Assembly (NCBI GenBank): GCA_021737445.1
Contig: JAIPDY010000252.1
Coordinates: forward strand, 1-16,272
DNA: 16,272 nt
Source: Desulfotignum sp.
Lineage (GTDB): Bacteria; Desulfobacterota; Desulfobacteria; Desulfobacterales; Desulfobacteraceae
Reading direction: 5' to 3'
The notes beneath the pieces are model-generated. The model searched no databases. It was not told the DNA's origin and worked only from the letters and a program-made list of their open reading frames with translations. Position numbers and translations under genes: made by a program. Below, piece after piece: positions 7,420 to 12,684 of this stretch. Position 1 is the stretch's first letter; each line of letters begins with the position of its first letter.

Positions 7420-7656
7420 ATGTCGACATTCGCAAGAATTACCTTCGATTCAAGGATAATGGGAGGCAAACCTTGTATTCGTGGTATGCGTGTAACAGCC
7501 GGTACAATTGTAGGATTAGTGGCATCGGGCCACAGCAAGGAAAAAATATTGAATCTTTATCCTTATCTTGAATCTGAGGATATTGACGAAGCGCTTGCTT
7601 ATGCTGCATGGCGTGTTGAGGAGATTGACATCCCATTTATGCAGGAATCTGCATGA
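7420..7656 (+). CDS. DUF433-family antitoxin
   Basis: The 78-residue product has the DUF433 signature ITFDSRIMGGKPCIRGMRVT followed by a small helical domain (TIVGLVASGHSKEKILNLYP, then ESEDIDEALAYAAW). DUF433 proteins are compact winged-helix-like DNA-binding antitoxins paired with PIN-like toxins. The perfect ribosome site AAGGAGG (7409-7415) and a predicted promoter stand upstream. The stop overlaps the toxin start by four bases (7653-7656). The last 49 coding bases are duplicated at 10696-10748 within a collage of fragments. Confidence 0.88.
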   Translation: MSTFARITFDSRIMGGKPCIRGMRVTAGTIVGLVASGHSKEKILNLYPYLESEDIDEALAYAAWRVEEIDIPFMQESA

Positions 7657-8021
7657 AATTCCTAATAGACATGAATCTTTCGCCTCAGTGGGTATCAATG
7701 TTTGAAGATGCCGGCTGGGAAACCCAACATTGGTCGTTTATTGGAAAACCAAATGCGCCTGACCAAGAAATTTTTGAATATGCCAAGTCCAATGGATATA
7801 TCATTTTTACACACGACTTGGATTTTGGCACCATACTCGCTGCAACAAATGCGGATTTTCCAAGCGTAATTCAAATTAGAATCCAGGATGTAACACCTGA
7901 ACATCTATTCGGCTATATCATTTCTGCGATACATCAGTTTGAAAAGCATCTTGATGAAGGGGCCTTGATTACCATTGATGAAAAGAAATCCAGAGCCCGC
8001 ATTCTACCGCTACGGAAATAA
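7653..8021 (+). CDS. DUF5615 PIN-like toxin
   Basis: The 122-residue product begins MKFLIDMNLSPQWVSMFEDA (acidic D6) and has the second family motif FTHDLDFG (D55, D57), matching the DUF5615/Mut7-C-like PIN nuclease group. Such proteins are the presumed RNase toxins paired with DUF433 antitoxins. Gene order, 4-bp overlap and full length indicate an intact module. A 16-base segment of this gene (7913-7928) is repeated exactly at 10747-10762. Confidence 0.85.
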   Translation: MKFLIDMNLSPQWVSMFEDAGWETQHWSFIGKPNAPDQEIFEYAKSNGYIIFTHDLDFGTILAATNADFPSVIQIRIQDVTPEHLFGYIISAIHQFEKHLDEGALITIDEKKSRARILPLRK

Positions 8022-8033
8022 ATAAATCACCTT

Positions 8034-8091
8034 AGGAAGCGGCTGAAATATTAAAAAATGCAAACCAAAGCAGGCTTGTGCATCTGAGCCT
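8034..8091 (+). pseudogene. 58-bp internal fragment of the 4Fe-4S protein gene
   Basis: The stretch aligns without gaps to 6953-7010 of the intact ferredoxin-like gene (encoding part of KEAAKILQNANQSGLVHLSL), with a few substitutions. Flanks on both sides are unrelated to that gene. It sits just after the PIN-like toxin stop. Confidence 0.7.
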
Positions 8092-8100
8092 CGTTCCTAT

Positions 8101-8139
8101 ATCGGCTGGACCCGCAACCTGATCATTCTTCAGTGCTGT
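8101..8139 (+). pseudogene. 39-bp fragment of a DUF1016 gene
   Basis: IGWTRNLIILQC corresponds to IGWTHNLVILQR of the intact nuclease (4483-4521), with few base differences. A further short match, GAACCG.AGATGTTTGGGG (8152-8170), recurs at 4046-4064 beside the truncated RhuM gene. The fragment lies ten bases after the 4Fe-4S fragment, so two unrelated genes were joined here. Confidence 0.65.
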
Positions 8140-8189
8140 ACAGATAATGATGAACCGCAGATGTTTGGGGTCGGCCCCGGGGAGGAAAA

Positions 8190-8642
8190 ATGAAATCAGT
8201 GGAACATAGTATATCATTTGCGGTGCCGCAGCCGGTATCAAGGGTTTTTCCTCTTTTCAGTCCTGAAGGGGAAAAGCACTGGGTGCCGGGATGGGACTAT
8301 GAGAATGTCATGGACACAAAGGAGCTGTCTGAGGATTATGTGTTTTTGACAAAGTCCCATGACCACGCTGCGGCCGAGGCCGTCTGGCTGGTAAAAAGAT
8401 ACCGTCCAGACGTCCATTGTGTAGAGTTTTACAAGGTTGAACCCGGTGACAAGGTCGGGGTTGTGAAAGTATGCTGCGAGGCCCTGGCCGGTCAGCACAC
8501 ACAGATTGCGGTCACCTACAGGTATATTGCGCTCTCTGAGACGGGAAAGGCCTTTGTCTCGGGATTCACGGCTGAGGCATATGAGGAATTTATCAAAGAG
8601 TGGCAACGGCTCCTGTCAGATTATTTTGCCGCAAAAGGCTGA
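8190..8642 (+). CDS. SRPBCC (START/Bet v1-like) family protein
   Basis: The 150-residue product starts MKSVEHSISFAVPQPVSRVF and continues with FSPEGEKHWVPGWDYENV, a pattern typical of small SRPBCC ligand-binding proteins (helix-grip fold). A beta-rich middle and a long C-terminal helix (EAYEEFIKEWQRLLSDYF) complete the fold. Family members bind hydrophobic ligands or act as polyketide/lipid-handling or stress proteins; the ligand here is unknown. GGGGAGG precedes the ATG by about five bases. The gene is complete, unlike its truncated twin at 6278. In both copies it is followed by the leader of the 4Fe-4S gene, so the original order was probably SRPBCC then ferredoxin, and the two may have worked together. 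Confidence 0.75.
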   Translation: MKSVEHSISFAVPQPVSRVFPLFSPEGEKHWVPGWDYENVMDTKELSEDYVFLTKSHDHAAAEAVWLVKRYRPDVHCVEFYKVEPGDKVGVVKVCCEALAGQHTQIAVTYRYIALSETGKAFVSGFTAEAYEEFIKEWQRLLSDYFAAKG

Positions 8643-8921
8643 TATCCTGGCCGTCAGCCAAATGCAAAAGAAAGGAAATGTGCCACATGGAAAAAGGATA
8701 AAAACAAAAAATACAGCTTCCATGTATCTTGATTTTCCTAAACTTCAGGCCCTAAACGGCAGGTTCACCGGCTCCATCATCATGTACGCCCACATGCATG
8801 GTCACCGGCATGGTGAACGACCATCTGGTGTCCTGTTTCCGGCATCAGGAGGTCAAAGAAACAGCTTAGTGCAACAGGGTTCCACGAACTCCCACGAATA
8901 TTTTTTGTTTTTTTAAACCGC
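8643..8921 (+). other. Gene-poor stretch: copied ferredoxin leader, then unassigned sequence
   Basis: The first 50 bases complete the direct repeat with 6596-6646: the same stop-codon stem and leader, but the ferredoxin start ATGGAAAAAGGA at 8687 meets a stop (TAA) after three codons. The next part, about 8720-8916, has an open frame reading MYLDFPKLQALNGRFTGS, then YAHMHGHRHGERP. Its histidine-rich part is odd, but I recognise no family and see no ribosome site. A T-rich run at about 8900-8913 lacks a convincing stem before it, so I do not call a terminator. Confidence 0.5.
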
Positions 8922-8985
8922 TTTACTCGACAGGATTTGTTTGATATGGAATCAGATCAGATAAAAATGATACACAGATCTGGAA
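8922..8985 (+). repeat. Degenerate copy of the leader and start of the PLP-enzyme gene (12623-12710)
   Basis: Bases 8922-8960 match 12623-12661 at about 35 of 39 positions (shared core ATTTGTTTGATATGGAATCA). After a gap of about 20 bases, the copy resumes with ATGATAC..AG..CTGGAA, like the first codons MIRIPGT of the enzyme at 12685; here it reads MIHRSGI and dies quickly. The ribosome site GGAGG is lost in the gap. A copy of this leader 3.7 kb from its source, inside the TA region, links the metabolic cluster to the same rearrangements. Confidence 0.6.
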
Positions 8986-9061
8986 TTTTTTTCATATGTG
9001 CATGATATCCAGTTTGATATAACTTCGTTGATGGTATCCAGGTCAGTTCAGCAACAGTGTC

Positions 9062-9121
9062 AACGCGGACCTGCTTCTCCGCTGCCGCTCCAAAGCCGTC
9101 CGGTTACGCTAGACGTTGGGC
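9062..9121 (+). other. Probable degenerate attC site (left border of cassette)
   Basis: GTTGGGC (9115-9121) matches the GTTRRRY core exactly. Nine bases before it, GTCCGGTT (9098-9105) pairs with AACGCGGAC (9062-9070) if one G is left unpaired, as in attC stems. The left RYYYAAC partner is not clear (TGTCAAC). Its position 541 bases before the next GTTRRRY core supports reading it as the preceding recombination site of one cassette. Confidence 0.45.
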
Positions 9122-9147
9122 GTGAATTATGTCTTGAAACTATACGG

Positions 9148-9355
9148 ATGACAAATTCTATGTATTTTGAGATAATTGGGGAAATCGGATATAATGCGGC
9201 TCCAAAGACAATTTGGTTCCGCTCGGTGGCGAAAACTTAAAGGATTTGCTATGGTTAGAATTCAGAGCGGGAGGATGCGTAAAGCGGAATTGCATTGGTA
9301 TGAAGCCCACGGTATCGGTAAAAAGAAAATGAAAATCAAAAGGTTTTTGGATTAA
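9148..9355 (+). pseudogene. Small cassette gene ending WYEAHGIGKKKMKIKRFLD, probably frame-disrupted
   Basis: The 3' frame (ATG 9194 to TAA 9353) gives 53 residues: RWRKLKGFAMVRI, SGRMRKAELHWYEAHGIGKK and KMKIKRFLD. This C-terminal pattern is one I recognise from small hypothetical proteins common in accessory DNA. Another frame starting at 9148 reads MTNSMYFEIIGEIGYNAAP, like the expected N-terminus of such proteins, but is in a different phase and stops at 9238. The simplest reading is one gene of about 70-80 residues with a small deletion or frameshift near 9195-9225. The function is unknown. If the ATG at 9194 is used, a shorter protein could still be made. Confidence 0.5.
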
Positions 9356-9358
9356 GTT

Positions 9359-9589
9359 ATGAAAAAAGCAAATGAAACTCATAAATTTGCGCTTTGCATT
9401 GGGAATAAAGACTGTGAGGATTTAGAAAAGCGCAAGATTTATCAAGTATTAGCGGATGACGATGCGGAAAAGGAAGGATATTTTCGAATCGTTGATGAAT
9501 CCGGGGAAGATTACCTTTATCCTCAGTCATACTTTATTCTCGTCTCATTACCCCGCGAAGCGGAGGAAGCGCTGCAAGTGGCAAAATAA
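9359..9589 (+). CDS. Conserved cassette-type hypothetical protein
   Basis: The 76-residue acidic product starts MKKANETHKFALCIGNKDCE and has the recognisable pattern LEKRKIYQVLADDDAEKEGY, then VDESGEDYLYPQSYFILVSL. This matches a small, SH3-like-length protein family often found as orphan cassette genes; no function is established that I know of. It starts three bases after the preceding frame and ends 12 bases before the attC core, the usual layout of a cassette gene. No ribosome site is strong, so translation may be coupled. Confidence 0.65.
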   Translation: MKKANETHKFALCIGNKDCEDLEKRKIYQVLADDDAEKEGYFRIVDESGEDYLYPQSYFILVSLPREAEEALQVAK

Positions 9590-9601
9590 CTTATACATTT
9601 C

Positions 9602-9662
9602 GCCCAACATTGCTCTTGCAGCGGAGCGCAAAAAGCCGCGCCCGCTGAAGAGCCCGTTAGCC
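9602..9662 (+). other. Integron attC recombination site
   Basis: RYYYAAC core GCCCAAC (9602-9608) and GTTRRRY core GTTAGCC (9656-9662) flank a long imperfect inverted repeat. The arm at 9612-9629 pairs with 9638-9653 over 16 base pairs, leaving exactly two unpaired bases, G9618 and A9625, on one arm, and an A-rich 8-base loop (9630-9637). Paired cores, one-sided extrahelical bases and a length of 61 bases are the defining structural marks of attC, the site folded as single-stranded DNA for integron integrase. A new gene (GNAT) starts 15 bases after it, as expected for the next cassette. Confidence 0.85.
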
Positions 9663-9676
9663 ACAGGAAATCGAAC

Positions 9677-9884
9677 ATGAAAATCACAAATCTGAAAGAC
9701 AAAGACCTCAACGCGCTTGATGGATTGTTCATGCAATTTTGGGGAGAGTCGTCCGATATCCATAAGATGGCGGAGATGTTCCAACGCCTGTCAAAAGATA
9801 AGGATTATGTTCTGCTTTTATGAATCCCAGGGGTATTCTCCGGGTGGCCATAAGGGGTTCAAAAAGCAGTTGGGCGGCCAATAA
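9677..9884 (+). pseudogene. GNAT acetyltransferase cassette gene with internal deletion
   Basis: The first frame (ATG 9677, stop 9821) encodes 48 residues: MKITNLKDKDLNALDGLFMQ, then EMFQRLSKDKDYVLLL. This is the N-terminal strand-helix part of an aminoglycoside-acetyltransferase-like GNAT, ending at the first core strand. A second stretch in another frame, GYSPGGHKGFKKQLGGQ and stop (9831-9884), looks like the C-terminal end of the same family. The middle, with the acetyl-CoA binding loop, is absent, so the enzyme is dead. It directly follows the attC site, so it was the next cassette in an array. Its tail and the sequence after it are copied at 3610-3685. Confidence 0.65.
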
Positions 9885-9945
9885 TGCCAAAGACAGGAAA
9901 TGTGCTACATGGAAAAATACAGAATCCCTGTCAAAAAGGTGTTAA

Positions 9946-10551
9946 ATGATAGTAACACCGAACTTGATGCTGGTCAGGCCCCCGCTTAAGTGGGAGCATG
10001 TGGTCTTTTCCTTGAATGAAATGGGATATACTGTACATGTGGGCAGACGCAGTGCACTTGAATTGCAGGGTCTGGCCCACTATCTGCCGCTGGGTGATAT
10101 CCAGCGGATTGGCCTGTACAGCACTGGAAAAATACCGGGTTGGACGCGCATTTTTTCAGATTCTTTTACATTTGAAATCCATAACAAGCAACTGTTTGAA
10201 GAACTTCCCAAACCTGGGTTATCCACCCGGCCCTTTGGTTCCTGGGATTGGCCGATCCCTTATAGTACCCCGGAACTTGCCCTGCTTGAATTATTAGCGG
10301 ATGTGCGGGAAACGGCTGATTTTTCAATAGCTGATACATTTTTTGAAGGCGCCGTTAATTTAAGGCCGAAACTGCTTGGCGAGCTGCTGACACGCTGCAA
10401 GCAGGTGAAGGCCATACGCCTGTTTTTATGGTTCAGTGATCGCCATGATCATTCCTGGCGCAAAGAACTGGAAACCGGGGGTATTGATTTAGGCCGGGGC
10501 AAACGCATGCTGCTCAAGGGCGGTGTTTTTGATGCTGCCTATCTCAGATAA
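9946..10551 (+). CDS. AbiEi-family type IV antitoxin, N-terminally truncated
   Basis: The product is 201 residues. VGRRSALELQGLAHYLPLGD (residues 33-52), LYSTGKIPGWTR, YSTPELALLELLADV and VNLRPKLLGELLTRCKQVKA through IDLGRGKRMLLKGGVFDAAY all match the AbiEi_3-type antitoxin C-terminal domain. Relatives of about 255-265 residues have an N-terminal winged-helix domain of some 50-60 residues that represses the operon; here a TAA lies directly before ATG 9946, and the preceding DNA is the copied GNAT/leader block, so that domain was lost by rearrangement. The matching toxin survives only as a C-terminal scrap (10579). The protein may be made but is probably without regulatory role. Confidence 0.7.
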   Translation: MIVTPNLMLVRPPLKWEHVVFSLNEMGYTVHVGRRSALELQGLAHYLPLGDIQRIGLYSTGKIPGWTRIFSDSFTFEIHNKQLFEELPKPGLSTRPFGSWDWPIPYSTPELALLELLADVRETADFSIADTFFEGAVNLRPKLLGELLTRCKQVKAIRLFLWFSDRHDHSWRKELETGGIDLGRGKRMLLKGGVFDAAYLR

Positions 10552-10578
10552 CGATTCCCAAACAAATGGTCAAAGATA

Positions 10579-10707
10579 ATGAAAACCCCCTTTATTCAAA
10601 TCCATAAAGCCCTGAATGATGATGACAGGCATTTTTTGCTGGATCTCAAGCAGGGCATTGTGGATTGGAGAAAGTTTCCCCTGCCCGAGGCGCAGATGGC
10701 GTGTTGA
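10579..10707 (+). pseudogene. C-terminal remnant of an AbiEii-like nucleotidyltransferase toxin
   Basis: The frame from 10579 reads FIQIHKALNDDDRHFLLDLK, then QGIVDWRKFPLPEA, before running into unrelated sequence and TGA 10705. The pattern (helix, then FLL..K.G..DW...P.P) resembles the C-terminal end of AbiEii/AbiGii-type toxins, and its place just after AbiEi supports this. The N-terminal nucleotidyltransferase core (GS.. and D.D motifs) is missing. Identification rests on a short stretch. Confidence 0.5.
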
Positions 10708-10748
10708 GGAGATTGACATCCCATTTATGCAGGAATCAGCATGAAACT
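10696..10748 (+). pseudogene. 3' end of a DUF433 gene (copy of 7608-7660)
   Basis: The 53 bases differ from 7608-7660 at only two positions and encode the DUF433 end RVEEIDIPFMQESA plus the overlapping toxin start ATGAAA. It joins the AbiEii remnant on the left. On the right it meets a 16-base exact copy of DUF5615 sequence (10747-10762). The near identity implies a recent event. Confidence 0.8.
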
Positions 10749-10756
10749 ATATCATT

Positions 10757-10818
10757 TCTGCGGAATATCTGACCTATGTCGCGGCAAGTGGCCCCATCGG
10801 TGCGGGAACCGAATATAC
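10757..10818 (+). pseudogene. N-terminal fragment of a RhuM-family gene
   Basis: The frame reads SAEYLTYVAASGPIGAGTEY and TF before a stop. AEYLTYVAASG corresponds to AEYLTFVAASG of the intact RhuM protein (about 5221-5253). The wobble differences from that gene show it is an older or different relative. After this, to 10902, an unassigned frame (EWTHNGLKELKTMPERMGVK) ends at the border of the convergent HTH gene. Confidence 0.6.
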
Positions 10819-10902
10819 TTTTTGAATGGACTCATAATGGGCTCAAAGAGCTCAAAACCATGCCGGAAAGGATGGGGGTCAAGACAATTTTTCAAACGAG
10901 GA

Positions 10903-11241
10903 TTAATCTGTGAGCTGTTCAACCGTCAGGTTCATTGCGTTGGCCAGCTTTTCCAGTGTACTGGTTCTCAGGTTGTCTGATTTTTCCATTTGGGACAATG
11001 CCGCCTGGCTGATCCCGGCCCTGGATGCGACATCTTTTTGCGTCAAGCCCAGGTGCAGCCGCCAGGCCCTGGCTAAATTGCAATCCTGATCGACAAGGAT
11101 GCTCACGACCTCATGCGGGATCAACGTATCGTCATCCGCCTCCATGCATGGAAACGCCTGAAGGTATTCATCATATGGGATTACTGCAAACACAGGGATT
11201 CCGTTTTGTTCAATTATCTGCACGTTAGTAGGTTCTTTCAT
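10903..11241 (-). CDS. HTH (XRE/HigA-like) antitoxin with Phd-like N-terminal segment
   Basis: The 112-residue product starts MKEPTNVQIIEQNGIPVFAV and IPYDEYLQ, a strand-helix segment like Phd/YefM antitoxins. After an acidic linker comes an XRE helix-turn-helix (LGLTQKDVASRAGISQAALS, then LEKLANAMNLTVEQL). I chose the start at 11241 because a perfect GAGGAGGTG (11251-11259, minus strand) lies about 10 bases before it; the frame is open to an ATG at 11301 without ribosome site. In relatives a RelE-type toxin is usually encoded just upstream; none is present here, so it appears to be an orphan antitoxin or regulator. It converges on the fragment collage at 10.6-10.9 kb. Confidence 0.78.
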   Translation of the reverse strand: MKEPTNVQIIEQNGIPVFAVIPYDEYLQAFPCMEADDDTLIPHEVVSILVDQDCNLARAWRLHLGLTQKDVASRAGISQAALSQMEKSDNLRTSTLEKLANAMNLTVEQLTD

Positions 11242-11350
11242 CTCTCTTTTCACCTCCTCAATATGGACAATCTCAGCTGCCGAAGTGCTTTTTTGCGCCA
11301 TTTAAAAGAATGTCGGTTAATAAAATCAGGTCATTATTAAGAAAAGACCT

Positions 11351-11488
11351 TCACTTCAAGGGTTTTGGCAGATTTTTGATAATCGATTCTACCTGTTCCA
11401 TAAATTTATGGAACAGGTCATCTAACTTTTTGGAAACCATCGACCATCTATCCTTGCCCATTTCCACATCAATGATTTCAATGTTCAA
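11351..11488 (-). CDS. Possible 45-residue protein overlapping the hydrolase stop
   Basis: A TTG at 11488-11486 overlaps the hydrolase stop TGA (11487-11485). It opens a frame reading NIEIIDVEMGKDRWSMVSKK, then LDDLFHKFMEQVESIIKNLP, ending at 11351. The amphipathic, helical, gene-like sequence and coupled start suggest a small co-translated partner, but no family is recognised and there is no separate ribosome site. Its middle contains the 28-bp palindrome at 11391-11418. Confidence 0.35.
   Translation of the reverse strand: MNIEIIDVEMGKDRWSMVSKKLDDLFHKFMEQVESIIKNLPKPLK
11391..11418. promoter_or_regulatory. Perfect 28-bp palindrome, possible operator
   Basis: The left half ACCTGTTCCATAAA (11391-11404) is followed at once by its exact reverse complement to 11418, with no spacer. 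The next outer pair does not match. It lies about 150 bases upstream of the HTH antitoxin start on the minus strand. Two-fold symmetry suits a dimeric regulator; no T-run follows, so it is not a standard terminator. Confidence 0.5.
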
Positions 11489-12285
11489 TTATTCGGCAGA
11501 AGCAGGGATTTCACGGCGGACAGATACTGATCCAGGCCGCGCAGGAAAATATCATTGTGACCGGCCCCGGCAATTTTGGCCAGTTTTTTTTCAGAGGATG
11601 GGCAGGCATCGTACAGGGCCTGGCCGTGGGAAAAGGGAATCAGCTGATCCTGTTCCCCGTGGATGATCAATGCCGGCCCGGTCCACTGCCGGATCTTTTC
11701 CCGGTTGTCCAGTTCCGGTGCCATGCGGATGCTTTGGGCCGCCGGATCGATCCCCAGTATCCGGAGCAGGCTTTCGGTACGGGCAAATCCGCTCTCCACG
11801 ATCAGGTTTTCCACCTCTGAGGACCGGGCCGCTGCCAGCGCGATGGCGGAAGCACTGCCCAGGGACCGGCCCATGACCGACAGCACCCCGGTGAACTCCT
11901 GATCCCGGCACCACTGTATCACAAAATCCATGATCCCGTGACAGTCCGCCATCATGCCGGACACGGTGGGAGATCCGGTGGACCAGCCATAGCCCCGGTA
12001 ATCCACCACAAAAAAATTGATGCCCAGGCGGGTGTAGAGCGGCCCGAGATCATCATAGTCGGAAACGATCTCCCCGTTGCCGTGGAAAAACAAAATAGTG
12101 GGTGCCTGTTTGCCGGCCACATGGAAACAGGCACCGATGTGGACATTCTCTGCCACGGGAATCAGAATGCCACCGGGCCCTGGCGGCCGCATGGAAGCCC
12201 TGGGATGAAAGATATGGGCCAGAATCCCCGGGTGGTCCAGGGCACTGTAACCGTTAAAATCGCTGTCACTCATGGTATGTTTCAT
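11485..12285 (-). CDS. Alpha/beta hydrolase (serine aminopeptidase/BAAT-like fold)
   Basis: The 266-residue product shows oxyanion segment LFFHGNGE (residues 65-72), VVDYRGYGWSTGSPT (93-107), nucleophile elbow GRSLGS (Ser141), acid HGEQDQLIP (Asp213) and GAGHND (His243): a complete catalytic triad of the YqiK/FrsA-like or Bem46-like esterase group. No signal peptide, so probably cytoplasmic. The substrate cannot be predicted. Two starts are possible, 12285 and 12273; neither has a good ribosome site. The gene is GC-rich, unlike the TA region beside it. Upstream it diverges from the small lysine-rich gene. Confidence 0.85.
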   Translation of the reverse strand: MKHTMSDSDFNGYSALDHPGILAHIFHPRASMRPPGPGGILIPVAENVHIGACFHVAGKQAPTILFFHGNGEIVSDYDDLGPLYTRLGINFFVVDYRGYGWSTGSPTVSGMMADCHGIMDFVIQWCRDQEFTGVLSVMGRSLGSASAIALAAARSSEVENLIVESGFARTESLLRILGIDPAAQSIRMAPELDNREKIRQWTGPALIIHGEQDQLIPFSHGQALYDACPSSEKKLAKIAGAGHNDIFLRGLDQYLSAVKSLLLPNN

Positions 12286-12377
12286 GATGTAGTGATGTAC
12301 CAGAAGCCGCCGAATTTCTCAACCCATATGACGGCCCGATTATTGACATCATGGCACAGGGATGATGCAATCATCGC

Positions 12378-12406
12378 TTGCAGTCTTGATACAACAAAGA
12401 TACAAT
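12378..12406 (+). promoter_or_regulatory. Predicted sigma70 promoter of the lysine-rich miniprotein
   Basis: TTGCAG (12378-12383), a 17-base spacer and TACAAT (12401-12406), about 45 bases before the start codon at 12451. Spacing is ideal. Confidence 0.5.
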
Positions 12407-12450
12407 TCATTTATTTTCAACCCTGCCACATCTATATTGGAGGACGCATT

Positions 12451-12552
12451 ATGGGCAAAGCACGCGATACGCAAAAAACCGTTAAAAAAAAGGCGGAAAA
12501 AACCTTGAAAGAAAAACGAAAAGAGAAAAAAGAGAAAAAAAAACAAAGTTAA
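12451..12552 (+). CDS. Lysine-rich small protein (33 residues)
   Basis: The product begins MGKARDTQKTVKKKAEKTLK and is almost entirely Lys, Glu, Arg and Thr, strongly basic. Similar tiny Lys-rich conserved proteins starting MGK.RD.KKE.KKK occur in many bacteria without known function; RNA or ribosome binding is only a guess. A strong GGAGG (12439-12443) sits seven bases before the ATG, and a good promoter lies upstream, so it is probably a real, separately expressed gene. It is too short for usual annotation. Confidence 0.65.
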   Translation: MGKARDTQKTVKKKAEKTLKEKRKEKKEKKKQS

Positions 12553-12684
12553 TAAATATAATCAAAGGCCAACAAAATGAAATGTGGGAATATATGATCG
12601 ATGAAGATGAATCATGAATCTCTTCACTCAACAGTATTTGTTTGATATGGAATCAGCTCAGTATTTACGGTCCGGAGGAAAAAT

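Larger units (their letters stand above)
9116..9656 (+). mobile_element. Integron-type gene cassette (541 bp) carrying two small ORFs
   Basis: Taking cleavage between G and TT of each GTTRRRY core (9115/9116 and 9656/9657), this is a cassette of normal size: a short leader, two closely spaced small genes on the attC strand, then the attC. Neither integrase gene nor attI is in the window, so it belongs to an integrase-less array remnant or to the far end of an array. The left border is less certain than the right. Confidence 0.6.

Noticed and set aside
8506..8719. Plus-strand frame overlapping the SRPBCC gene end
   Set aside because: It is the shadow of the SRPBCC gene; only the later, unassigned part is mentioned as sequence content.
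8880..8915. T-rich run as rho-independent terminator
   Set aside because: Only a 4-bp GTTC/GAAC stem precedes it, too weak to call.
11938..12450. Long plus-strand frame opposite the hydrolase
   Set aside because: It is antisense to a complete catalytic-triad hydrolase; only the last 33 codons from 12451 have a ribosome site and make sense.
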